Shown: one piece after another, positions 45,167 through 52,082 of the stretch | How the letters are laid out: each line of letters opens with the position of its first letter | Position numbering within the stretch: position 1 is the first letter of the stretch | NCBI GenBank assembly: GCA_937928045.1 | Contig: CALFWO010000019.1 | Coordinates: 1-52,082, forward strand | DNA from: an uncultured Saprospiraceae bacterium | GTDB taxonomy: Bacteria > Bacteroidota > Bacteroidia > Chitinophagales > Saprospiraceae | Length of the DNA: 52,082 nt | Direction: 5' to 3' | Made by a program: the position numbers and the translations under genes | Notes under the pieces: model-generated | What the model was told of the DNA's origin: nothing | Database searches by the model: none | Seen by the model: only the letters and a program-made list of their open reading frames with translations

Positions 45167-45183
45167 AAATATAAAAGACCTAA

Positions 45184-45579
45184 TTGAACAATAAACTCAT
45201 AGAAAAAATGTATCAATTCAATTTCGAAAAATTAAAAGTCTGGCATCTCGCAAAAGATTTAGTAAATCTAATTTATGATATCGCTTGGCAATATCCCGAA
45301 AGAGAGAAATATAATCTAGAAAGCCAAATAAAACGAGCGGCCGTCAGTGTGATGAACAATTTAGCAGAAGGTTCCGCCAGAAGCAGCTATAGAGATCAAG
45401 CTAGATTCTCTGAAATCGCCTACGCCAGTTTGATGGAAGTAGTCAATTGTGCCATCATTTCCGAAGAACGAAAATTTATAACGAAGGATGAGAAAAAATT
45501 GATTAGAGAGAAAGGAGCTTTACTCGGATCAAAGTTGATAAATTATAGAAAGAGTCAGTTGAGTAAAGTGGGTAATTGA
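45184..45579 (+). CDS. Four helix bundle protein (S23 / 23S rRNA-intervening-sequence family)
   Basis: 131 residues from a TTG at 45184, or 123 from the ATG at 45208; the latter (MYQFNFEKLKVWHLAKDLV) fits the family start better. Signature pieces: F-E-K-L-x-V-W, YPEREKYNLESQIKRAAVSV, NNLAEGSARSS, FSEIAYASLMEVVNCAIISE. The family was first seen inside 23S rRNA intervening sequences and shares its fold with Avd of diversity-generating retroelements; it forms basic pentameric barrels that bind nucleic acid. Here it is the only gene between R arm 2 and L arm 3, which act as inverted termini. No reverse transcriptase or rRNA is nearby. Its role is likely binding of the structured arms (inference). 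Confidence 0.93.
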   Translation: MNNKLIEKMYQFNFEKLKVWHLAKDLVNLIYDIAWQYPEREKYNLESQIKRAAVSVMNNLAEGSARSSYRDQARFSEIAYASLMEVVNCAIISEERKFITKDEKKLIREKGALLGSKLINYRKSQLSKVGN

Positions 45580-45586
45580 TATTAAA

Positions 45587-45648
45587 GTTGAAATTGGTTG
45601 AAAGGCCGTCCGCTTGAAGCGGACGAGCTGTTGAAGTTAGTTGAAATT
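45587..45648 (+). repeat. L arm 3, right boundary of the gene-bearing cassette
   Basis: 62 nt; begins 7 nt after the gene's stop; hairpin GTCCGC/GCGGAC. Confidence 0.85.
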
Positions 45649-45736
45649 TGTGTCGTTGTAGCGTATGCTCCGAAATTATATTCAATAACAAAAGGAATTA
45701 AATTATGAATAAACTCATTAGCAAAATGAACCACAA

Positions 45737-45797
45737 ACTTCAACAAATTTCAACGGTATGCTGAGCGCTGCTCAGCAACCTTTCAACCAATTTCAAC
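45737..45797 (-). repeat. R arm 3
   Basis: 61 nt; 7-bp hairpin GCTGAGC/GCTCAGC. Followed by the same AATACTAAG stem-loop as R arm 1, with one mismatch. Confidence 0.85.
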
Positions 45798-45833
45798 TTA
45801 ATACTAAGTTTTTGACAGACTTAGAATTAAGCA

Positions 45834-45898
45834 GTTGAAATTAGTTGAAAGAGCGCTCCGAAAGGGTTCGGTGCGACTCGTTGAAGTTAGTTGAAATT
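45834..45898 (+). repeat. L arm 4
   Basis: 65 nt; hairpin sequence entirely different (CCGAA-AGGG-TTCGG with outer CGC/GCG and GAG/CTC) but the structure is kept. Confidence 0.85.
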
Positions 45899-46007
45899 AG
45901 TGCCAGTGAAGCGAGCTTCACCGTCGGTGGCGTGTATGCTCCGCAATTATATTCAATAACAAAATGAATTAAATTATGAATAAACTCATTAGCAAAATGA
46001 ACCACAA

Positions 46008-46068
46008 ACTTCAACAAATTTCAACGGTATACTGAGCGCTGCTCAGTAACCTTTCAACCAACTTCAAC
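46008..46068 (-). repeat. R arm 4
   Basis: 61 nt; hairpin ACTGAGC/GCTCAGT: the outer G-C pair of R arms 3 and 5 is replaced by A-T. Confidence 0.85.
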
Positions 46069-46119
46069 AATTGTAAAAGCTAAATTAAAAATGACCTAGT
46101 AAAAAAAATAAACCCACAA

Positions 46120-46180
46120 ACTTCAACAAATTTCAACGGTAAGCTGAGCGCTGCTCAGCAACCTTTCAACCAACTTCAAC
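46120..46180 (-). repeat. R arm 5, directly before the translesion polymerase gene
   Basis: 61 nt; hairpin GCTGAGC/GCTCAGC; ends 12 nt before the GTG start at 46193. It has no partner L arm upstream. Confidence 0.85.
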
Positions 46181-46192
46181 TTAAGCAAAAAA

Positions 46193-47413
46193 GTGAACAA
46201 CAAAAGAGCCATACTTCACCTCGACCTCGACACCTTTTTCGTCTCTTGCGAACGGCTCATCGACAGCCGTCTAATTGGAAAACCAATACTTGTTGGAGGT
46301 ACCGGAGATCGCGGCGTCGTCTCTGCAGCTAGTTATGAAACCAGACTATTTGGTGTACACTCTGGAATGCCCATGAAAATGGCGAGACAACTATGTCCCG
46401 AAGCAATATTGATAAAAGGAAATGCAGGAACCTATACCAAATATTCCAAGCAAGTCACAGAGATACTCAAGGAGAAAGTTCCCATCTTAGAAAAGGCAAG
46501 CGTTGATGAATTCTACGCTGATCTCACCGGGATGGACAAATTCTTTGGTTGTTACAAATTCGCAAGTGAACTGCGCCAACGTGTAATCTCCAAAACTGGA
46601 CTGCCGATTTCCTTTGGATTATCCATTAATAAGACGGTATCCAAAGTGGCTACCGGAGAAGCCAAGCCCAATAACCAAATCAAGATTGATGAAGGCTATG
46701 AAAAACCATTCCTTGCACCGCTCTCCATAAAAAAAATCCCTCAGGTAGGTGACAAAACTTATCAGACATTTTGCAATCTCGGAATTAAACGCGTCCGCAA
46801 AGTACAAGAGATGCCAGTCGAGATGATGGAGTCGGTGTTCGGAAAAAATGGCCGATCGATTTGGAAAAAAGCGAATGGAATAGATCATACCGCATTAGTC
46901 GAATTCCATGAGCGGAAATCCATCTCCAGTGAACGTACTTATGGACGAGACACAACAGATATGAACCAATTAAAAACTAGCATAAAAGCCATGGCCGAAA
47001 ACCTAGCTTTTCAATTGCGCAATGGAGAGAAATTAACCTCCTGTGTCGCCGTAAAAATTCGATACTCAGATTTTAATACTTATACCAAACAATGCAAAAT
47101 ACCATACACGGCAGCAGATCATATCTTGATCCCTAAGATTGAAGAATTATTCAATACACTTTATAACCGAAGATTAAGAATCAGACTGGTCGGCGTAAAG
47201 TTCAGCGACCTAGTTCCTGGCCGCTACCAGATCGGACTCTTCGAAGATGTCAAAAAAACAGTTAACCTATACAAAGCAATGGACGATCTCCGACAACGAT
47301 ATGGCGCTCGCAGCGTGATGCGTGCTTCTACTTTTGGAGCCAAGACGATTGGAGGAGTTACCAACCCATTCAATGGAGAACCCCCAATTGTTTTGGCACA
47401 TCGTACGGCTTAA
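46193..47413 (+). CDS. Y-family translesion DNA polymerase (DinB/UmuC-like)
   Basis: A 406-residue polymerase starting at GTG. Metal ligands: Asp11 in HLDLDTFF, and Asp105-Glu106 in ASVDEFYADLTG; Phe16 is at the steric-gate position. Thumb HhH region: IKKIPQVGDKTYQTFCNLGI. Little-finger domain follows, and QIGLF (346-350) is a sliding-clamp binding motif placed as in UmuC/ImuB-like enzymes. All catalytic residues are present, so unlike ImuB it should be active. First gene of a tight three-gene unit with an SRAP-like and a DnaE-type gene. Its start lies 12 nt after R arm 5. A downstream GTTGAAAT...GTTGAA stretch (47421-47440) may be a decayed L arm. Confidence 0.92.
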   Translation: MNNKRAILHLDLDTFFVSCERLIDSRLIGKPILVGGTGDRGVVSAASYETRLFGVHSGMPMKMARQLCPEAILIKGNAGTYTKYSKQVTEILKEKVPILEKASVDEFYADLTGMDKFFGCYKFASELRQRVISKTGLPISFGLSINKTVSKVATGEAKPNNQIKIDEGYEKPFLAPLSIKKIPQVGDKTYQTFCNLGIKRVRKVQEMPVEMMESVFGKNGRSIWKKANGIDHTALVEFHERKSISSERTYGRDTTDMNQLKTSIKAMAENLAFQLRNGEKLTSCVAVKIRYSDFNTYTKQCKIPYTAADHILIPKIEELFNTLYNRRLRIRLVGVKFSDLVPGRYQIGLFEDVKKTVNLYKAMDDLRQRYGARSVMRASTFGAKTIGGVTNPFNGEPPIVLAHRTA

Positions 47414-47440
47414 TATTTTGGTTGAAATGGTAATAGTTGA

Positions 47441-48304
47441 ATGAAAAGAATTATACCTAATAGAAAATCCTACAAATATTACTGCTTGAAAATATATTTA
47501 GTCATATCTACAATCGAAGCCCTGATTACCTCCAACGAAGTGGCGCCAATCATCACCAATCCACAATCAAGCCAAAGGGAGTTGGCTCAATTCGGATTGC
47601 CTATCGCCAAAGAACTCAAAGGAGATCTAATCCTCAATGTGCGAAGCGAAGGAAAGCACAATCCTGAGAATAAAGCGGATTACACTGGAGCAAAAGGAAT
47701 CATTCGAGAACCAAAATATCGAAAAATGATTCGAAAGCAACGATGCCTAGTCTTGGCCAACGGGTTTATCGTAGAGCGAATGGAAAGTGGAGTAGCTCAA
47801 GCATACTTAGTATATCAGCGAGGGAGGAAAACACCATTTACCATGGCTGGAATTTGGGAAGCATATCAGGTGGATACACAGGGAAGAGGAAAAGAAGTGA
47901 ACATTCATTTTGCCGTGTTGACTGGGCCAGCGAATCTATTGATGCAAAAAATGGGACAAGTTCGAGCACCGATCATTATCCGAGATGAAGATGAAGTAGA
48001 ATGGTTGAGAAATGATTTACCGCTCAGTGATATCACGAGCATGTTGCAGTCTTTTGATCCCGAAGATTTTAATGCTTATCCAATTGATCCAAGTATTAAA
48101 AATATGAAAGTATTTGATCGGAATAGATTCAAACCAATTGGAGAAAGGTTGATGCCGAGCAATAGATTTACGATGAAGCAAAAATTGGAATTGCAGGGCA
48201 TGGGGAATACTGCAGCTAGGAAAAGACGGGATAAAGAAAAATTGAGAGAAGCATCCGGTGCGGTGCGTCGAACCTTCGGAAAGAAATACAAAGAAGAGGA
48301 ATAA
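47441..48304 (+). CDS. Degenerate SRAP (YedK/HMCES)-like protein in a mutasome operon
   Basis: A 287-residue protein. Residues ~30-200 follow the SRAP fold: NEVAPIITN (YNVAPT equivalent), LILNVRSEGK (NARSE; Asn66, Arg68, Glu70 kept), RKQRCLVLANGF, PFTMAGIWEAY and FAVLTGPANLLMQKMGQVRAPIII. The covalent-crosslinking Cys2 is absent (the protein begins MKRII, the first Cys is residue 15), the GFYEW glutamate is shifted or lost (GFIVE), and the IH-x-R-x-P histidine is Gln173. The start is fixed by a TGA immediately upstream. The last ~60 residues are a basic tail (MGNTAARKRRDKEKLREA). Likely a non-catalytic DNA-binding subunit; stop is 2 nt before dnaE. Confidence 0.8.
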   Translation: MKRIIPNRKSYKYYCLKIYLVISTIEALITSNEVAPIITNPQSSQRELAQFGLPIAKELKGDLILNVRSEGKHNPENKADYTGAKGIIREPKYRKMIRKQRCLVLANGFIVERMESGVAQAYLVYQRGRKTPFTMAGIWEAYQVDTQGRGKEVNIHFAVLTGPANLLMQKMGQVRAPIIIRDEDEVEWLRNDLPLSDITSMLQSFDPEDFNAYPIDPSIKNMKVFDRNRFKPIGERLMPSNRFTMKQKLELQGMGNTAARKRRDKEKLREASGAVRRTFGKKYKEEE

Positions 48305-48306
48305 AT

Positions 48307-51300
48307 ATGTTTACAAATTGTCATTCTTGTTACAGTCTGCGCTATGGAGTGCTCTATGAATCAGAGCTGCTAGAATTGTGTCAGCAGTATGGAGCAGAGA
48401 CAGTAGTATTGACAGATGTGAACAATACTTCGGCTTGCCTGAATTTTATTCGACTGGCACCAAAGTATGGAATCAATCCATTGATCGGAATCGACTTCCG
48501 CGATGGAGCGAGACAACTCTATGTGGGTATTGCCAAAAACAACGAAGGCTTCCGGCAGTTAAACCATTTTTTATCCAAATATAAAAACAACAAAATCTCT
48601 CTCCCCGAAGAAGCACCTGAATTACAGGATGTATATTTTATCTATCCTTATGAGCAAGTATTACTATTAGACAAATTAATATTTAGACCAAATGAATATA
48701 TCGGAATATCGATCCCCGATTTAAAAAAATTGCGCTTCTCTCGCTTGCAAGCTAGAAAGGATAAATTCATTGTATTGAATTCTTTTTCTTTTAGAAATAA
48801 ACGAGACTTCAACACGCACCGATTGTTGCGCGCGATAGACAATAATATGTTATTGAGTAAACTCCCTGCAACTGCACAAGCAGCGGAGCAAAATGTTTAC
48901 TTGCCGATAGACGTACTTAGAAAGCACTATGAAGACGAAGCCTATATATTGAAAAATACGGAAGTGCTTTTGGAGCAGTGCACAATTTTTTTTGACTTTT
49001 CTGCTAATCGCAAACACCAGAATAAAAAACTTTATGGCGGAAGTGCTGCCACGGACGGTGAGCTCTTGGTGCAATTGTGTCAAGATGCTTTACCGCGCCG
49101 TTACCCGGTTATTACCGATCAAATTAAACAGCGCCTTGCCAAGGAATTGCATCTTATCCAGGAGACCGAATACGTTCCATTTTTTCTCATTAATTGGGAT
49201 ATTGTCAGCTATGCGCGCGGCAAAGGATATTTCCACGTAGGGCGGGGGAGTGGTGCGAATAGTATCGTTGCCTATTTGTTGGGAATCACGGATGTTGATC
49301 CAATCGAATTAGATTTGTACTTCGAAAGATTTATGAATCTATATCGCTCCACACCACCAGATTTTGACATTGATTTTTCTTGGAGAGATAGAGAAGATGT
49401 TACCAGATATATTTTTGAAAAATTTGGAAAAAATGGTCAAGCAGCATTGCTTGCGACTTACAATACATTTAAGCACAAAGGAGCGACTAGAGAACTTGGC
49501 AAAGTATTCGGATTGCCCAAAAGAGAAATCGATCGCTTAAGTGCCGGTGATTTTAATTACAATCAATTGGATAAATTATCGCGACTCGTAATTGATTATG
49601 CACAGCGATTACTCGACAAGCCCAATTACCTCAGTGTTCATTCCGCGGGAATTATTATTTCTGAAAAACCATTGCATTATTTCACTGCAACGGATATGCC
49701 ACCAAAAGGATTTCCAACAACGCAGTTTGATATGATAATTTCTGAGGATGTCGGCTTGTATAAATATGATATTTTAGGGCAGAGAGGATTGGGGAAAATA
49801 AAAGATACATTGTCCATAGTTAAAGAAAATCAACCCAATGCCGACCTCGCAGATATTCACAATGTTCGACCATTATTGGTAGATAAAAAAATTAATGACA
49901 TGATCAGCCGTGCAGAGTGCAATGGTTGTTTTTATGTTGAGTCTCCAGCGATGAGGATGTTGTTGAAAAAATTAGAAGTAGACAACTACTTGGGGTTAGT
50001 AGCCGCGAGTTCTATCATTCGCCCAGGAGTTGCGAAGAGTGGTATGATGCGCGAGTATATTTTGCGACATAAAAATCCTGAACGACGGAAAGAGGCACAT
50101 CCCGTCATGTGGGAATTGATGGAAGAAACTTATGGTGTGATGGTTTATCAAGAAGACGTGATTAAAGTAGCACACCACTTTGCTGGGTTGACATTGGGAG
50201 AAGCCGATGTATTGCGCAGAGGAATGTCTGGGAAATACAGATCGCGAGAGGAGTTTCAAAGTGTCAAAGAAAAATTCATTCAAAACTGTAGAGCAAAAGG
50301 ATATCCAGATTCACTAACTTTCGAAGTTTGGCGACAGACAGAAAGCTTTGCAGGCTACGCATTTGCGAAAGGGCATTCCGCTTCCTACGCTGTGGAGAGT
50401 TACCAAAGTCTATATTTAAAAGCTTACTTCCCACTGGAGTATATGGTTTCGGTATTAAACAATGGTGGCGGATTTTATGCTGCCGAAACATACATTCACG
50501 AAGCACGCATGCAAGGGGCTACCGTTCATGCTCCTTGTGTGAATCGAAGCAAATATGAAACAACAATCTATGGGAAAGATATCTACTTGGGATTCCAACA
50601 CCTATCCGGATTGGAAACCCAAGTCGCTGTGCGTATTATGCAACAGCGAATGACCGAAGGTGATTTTAAATCCTTCGATGACTTCATGGATAGAGTAGTG
50701 ATCAGCATTGAACAATTAGATATCCTTGTCCGCATCGATGCCTTCCGATTTACAGGAGTCGACAAACGAACCACTTTATGGCGCGCACATTATGCTGTAA
50801 ATCATAGCCCCAAAAAACATTACCAAAAACCGATGTTCAAAGTGAATTCTAAAAATTTTGAACTACCAACTTTTACTATTGAAGAAAAAGAAGCCGCATT
50901 TGATCAAATTGAAATATTAGGCTTCCCGTTGTGCAACCCTTTCGAATTATTAGCAGAGATTCCAGCATGTAAAAATCTTGCAAAACATAAAATAAATTAT
51001 GTCAATCGACAATTCGAAATACTTGGCTATCTCGTCACTGTAAAAAGTACAACAACTGTAAATAAAGATCGAATGCAATTCGGCACCTTTCTAGATCAAG
51101 AAGGCCATTGGATAGATACCGTTCATTTTCCCCCAGTAGCCGCACGATATCCTTTTCGCGGAAGAGGAATCTATAAATTACGAGGTAAAATTTCCGAAGA
51201 ATTTGGCTTCCTAACCTTAGAAGTTTCTTATGTAGAGCGATTGGCATACATGGAAGACCCAAGATTTGCATTAGAAGGAAGAGAGCAAAGAAAAGCCGCG

Positions 51301-51339
51301 AACATCGTATTTCAAAAGAAGAAAGAACCCCGAGGGTAA
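48307..51339 (+). CDS. DnaE-type (error-prone, DnaE2-like) DNA polymerase III alpha subunit
   Basis: A 1010-residue C-family polymerase: N-terminal PHP domain (1-~200), palm with catalytic Asp354 and Asp356 (PDFDIDF) after GRGSGANSIVAYLLG, fingers (SYAVESYQSLYLKAYFP), HhH and a C-terminal OB domain. At about 1000 residues it is closer to DnaE2 (ImuC) than to the ~1150-1450-residue replicative enzyme. The PHP metal site is degraded: NCHSCYSL replaces HxH, and LTDVNN replaces LTDH. It probably extends lesion bypass after the Y-family polymerase encoded two genes upstream. Start 2 nt after the SRAP-like stop. Confidence 0.92.
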   Translation: MFTNCHSCYSLRYGVLYESELLELCQQYGAETVVLTDVNNTSACLNFIRLAPKYGINPLIGIDFRDGARQLYVGIAKNNEGFRQLNHFLSKYKNNKISLPEEAPELQDVYFIYPYEQVLLLDKLIFRPNEYIGISIPDLKKLRFSRLQARKDKFIVLNSFSFRNKRDFNTHRLLRAIDNNMLLSKLPATAQAAEQNVYLPIDVLRKHYEDEAYILKNTEVLLEQCTIFFDFSANRKHQNKKLYGGSAATDGELLVQLCQDALPRRYPVITDQIKQRLAKELHLIQETEYVPFFLINWDIVSYARGKGYFHVGRGSGANSIVAYLLGITDVDPIELDLYFERFMNLYRSTPPDFDIDFSWRDREDVTRYIFEKFGKNGQAALLATYNTFKHKGATRELGKVFGLPKREIDRLSAGDFNYNQLDKLSRLVIDYAQRLLDKPNYLSVHSAGIIISEKPLHYFTATDMPPKGFPTTQFDMIISEDVGLYKYDILGQRGLGKIKDTLSIVKENQPNADLADIHNVRPLLVDKKINDMISRAECNGCFYVESPAMRMLLKKLEVDNYLGLVAASSIIRPGVAKSGMMREYILRHKNPERRKEAHPVMWELMEETYGVMVYQEDVIKVAHHFAGLTLGEADVLRRGMSGKYRSREEFQSVKEKFIQNCRAKGYPDSLTFEVWRQTESFAGYAFAKGHSASYAVESYQSLYLKAYFPLEYMVSVLNNGGGFYAAETYIHEARMQGATVHAPCVNRSKYETTIYGKDIYLGFQHLSGLETQVAVRIMQQRMTEGDFKSFDDFMDRVVISIEQLDILVRIDAFRFTGVDKRTTLWRAHYAVNHSPKKHYQKPMFKVNSKNFELPTFTIEEKEAAFDQIEILGFPLCNPFELLAEIPACKNLAKHKINYVNRQFEILGYLVTVKSTTTVNKDRMQFGTFLDQEGHWIDTVHFPPVAARYPFRGRGIYKLRGKISEEFGFLTLEVSYVERLAYMEDPRFALEGREQRKAANIVFQKKKEPRG

Positions 51340-51566
51340 ATTTATCTTATTCGCATTCTATTCGCAAAGAGGTCAGGAGACCTTTGGCTCGGCGGAAAAT
51401 CGCAAGAGCAATATACCACTGGAGTGACCAGTCTTCTGACCGTTTCATGATGCTCCAATTATCAAATTGTTAATGAGGGTTAAGTATATAATAAATAAGA
51501 AAACAATTGCAATGAGAATATCTTTTATCAAGTATGTTTAATAAATAAAAACCAAATAAAATAAAA

Positions 51567-52082
51567 ATGAAAACGCACATTTTAGCACTGGCAGTAATAA
51601 CCATTACAACTATAAGTTGTAAGTCGAGCTATCAAGTTGATGATTTTGATGCCGTAACAAAAGATCATGTAAGTATTGCTGTATTACCGGTGAACGTCCA
51701 ATATCAAGGAAAGTATGTGCCTGAAAGTAAATCAGAAGATTTGGAAAAGGCAAAGCAAACTGATAGTAAAGCTTTTCAACAGGGAATGAGCGATGAAATT
51801 TTAAGAAGTGCTCGTACAAAAAGAAGAACAATCGACGTAAGATTGATTCCCTCAAGTACTGTTCTTTCTAAATTGAATGAAGCCGGAATAGACCCAATAA
51901 AAAGTTGGGAAATGGATGTTCAAAAATTAGCGAAATTGATTGGCGCGGATGCAGTAGTAAAAGGTAAAATTATTAAGAATCAATTCTTTTCAGATGCAGC
52001 ATCGGCAGGAGCGGAAATAGGACAAATAGTATTGAGAGAAGTAACCGGAGGATCGATTTTAGGGTCTGCTGCAAATTCAATT
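51567..52082 (+). CDS. Lipoprotein with TolB/CsgG-like N-terminal domain, cut by window edge
   Basis: 172 codons from the ATG at 51567, open to the last base. A lipobox (ITTISC, Cys17) marks it as a lipoprotein. The visible region (SIAVLPVNVQYQ, FQQGMSDEILRSARTKRR, LAKLIGADAVVKGKIIKNQ) resembles the TolB-N/CsgG-like family of Bacteroidota envelope lipoproteins. The family is uncertain because the C-terminus is missing. The 227 nt upstream holds only a weak hairpin (AGGTC-AGGA-GACCT, 51370-51383). Confidence 0.6.
   Translation, partial: MKTHILALAVITITTISCKSSYQVDDFDAVTKDHVSIAVLPVNVQYQGKYVPESKSEDLEKAKQTDSKAFQQGMSDEILRSARTKRRTIDVRLIPSSTVLSKLNEAGIDPIKSWEMDVQKLAKLIGADAVVKGKIIKNQFFSDAASAGAEIGQIVLREVTGGSILGSAANSI

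Larger units (their letters stand above)
44667..46180. repeat. Array of nine structured ~62-nt arms surrounding the four-helix-bundle gene
   Basis: Four L arms (44667-44728, 44914-44975, 45587-45648, 45834-45898) and five R arms (44817-44878, 45105-45166, 45737-45797, 46008-46068, 46120-46180). R arms are the reverse complement of the L form. Each L arm reads GTTGAAATTRGTTGAAAGG, a hairpin of ~22 nt, then CCGTTGAARTTNGTTGAAAT. L and R pairs enclose 88-129 nt containing TTGCG-loop-CGCAA and AATAAACTCATTAGCAAAATG, which resembles the leader of the enclosed gene. Block 44667-45166 is repeated as 45587-46068. Confidence 0.9.

Noticed and set aside
45184-45579. Accessory protein (Avd) of a diversity-generating retroelement, or 23S rRNA intervening sequence
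   Set aside because: No reverse transcriptase, template/variable repeat pair or rRNA gene is in the window; only the protein fold is shared.
44667-46180. Integron-like attC sites
   Set aside because: Arms are structured and flank genes, but the ends do not fit the attC core GTTRRRY / RYYYAAC, and no integron integrase is present in the window.
44667-46180. CRISPR array
   Set aside because: Arms alternate in orientation, spacing is not uniform, the spacers are related to each other, and no cas genes are nearby.

Overview
The window comes from a low-GC member of the Bacteroidota, and the gene content resembles Saprospiria-like marine or sludge bacteria (this finer placement is inference). Four secreted proteins end in type IX secretion (T9SS) sorting domains. 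Promoter-like sequences follow the Bacteroidota TTG-N~20-TAnnTTTG pattern, Shine-Dalgarno sites are rare, several starts are TTG or GTG, and there is a SusC-like/OMP_b-brl TonB receptor. No rRNA, prophage, CRISPR array or recognisable transposase gene is present; one tRNA-Pro(UGG) lies at 25141-25215.

Layout. 1-8.7 kb: housekeeping and accessory enzymes (PhoD-like phosphatase cut by the window edge, MOSC protein, erythromycin-esterase-like lipoprotein, SLC13 transporter, RidA-like protein, DUF2085 membrane protein, Pif1-like helicase). 9.1-16.6 kb: two T9SS cargo proteins (MopE-type metal-binding repeats; delta-60 repeats), then a gluconate-dehydrogenase-like pair (subunit 3 plus GMC oxidoreductase) and an acyl-CoA thioesterase. 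16.8-21.6 kb: a PAS/sigma-54 activator divergent from an envelope operon (degenerate thioredoxin, DUF547-beta-barrel fusion, Omp85-like barrel), with an inverted-repeat cluster and a sigma-54-like promoter between them. 21.6-31.7 kb: bestrophin, secreted vanadium haloperoxidase, tRNA-Pro, thioredoxin-OsmC operon, TonB receptor, and a TetR-hydrolase-NTF2 operon carrying two matching operator palindromes. 31.9-44.3 kb: secreted subtilisin, two divergent methyltransferases, DUF4349, SRPBCC, Crp-like regulator, YwbE, VOC protein, barrel-hydrolase operon, a gene broken by an in-frame TAG, and an AlkD-like DNA alkylation repair protein.

44.7-51.3 kb is the most unusual part. A 1.5-kb array of nine structured ~62-nt arms (four in one orientation, five in the other) brackets a four-helix-bundle (S23/IVP family) gene and ends 12 nt before the start of a three-gene translesion cassette: a Y-family polymerase, an SRAP/YedK-like protein that has lost its catalytic Cys2, Glu and His, and a DnaE-type polymerase with a degraded PHP metal site. 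Every arm consists of GTTGAA-type direct repeats flanking a hairpin, and the hairpin stems differ between copies in a partly compensatory way. The array looks like a mobile or amplifying element with a four-helix-bundle protein as its only gene, and the mutasome appears to have gained, or been placed behind, one of its arms.

The last 0.5 kb holds the start of a lipoprotein gene cut by the window edge.
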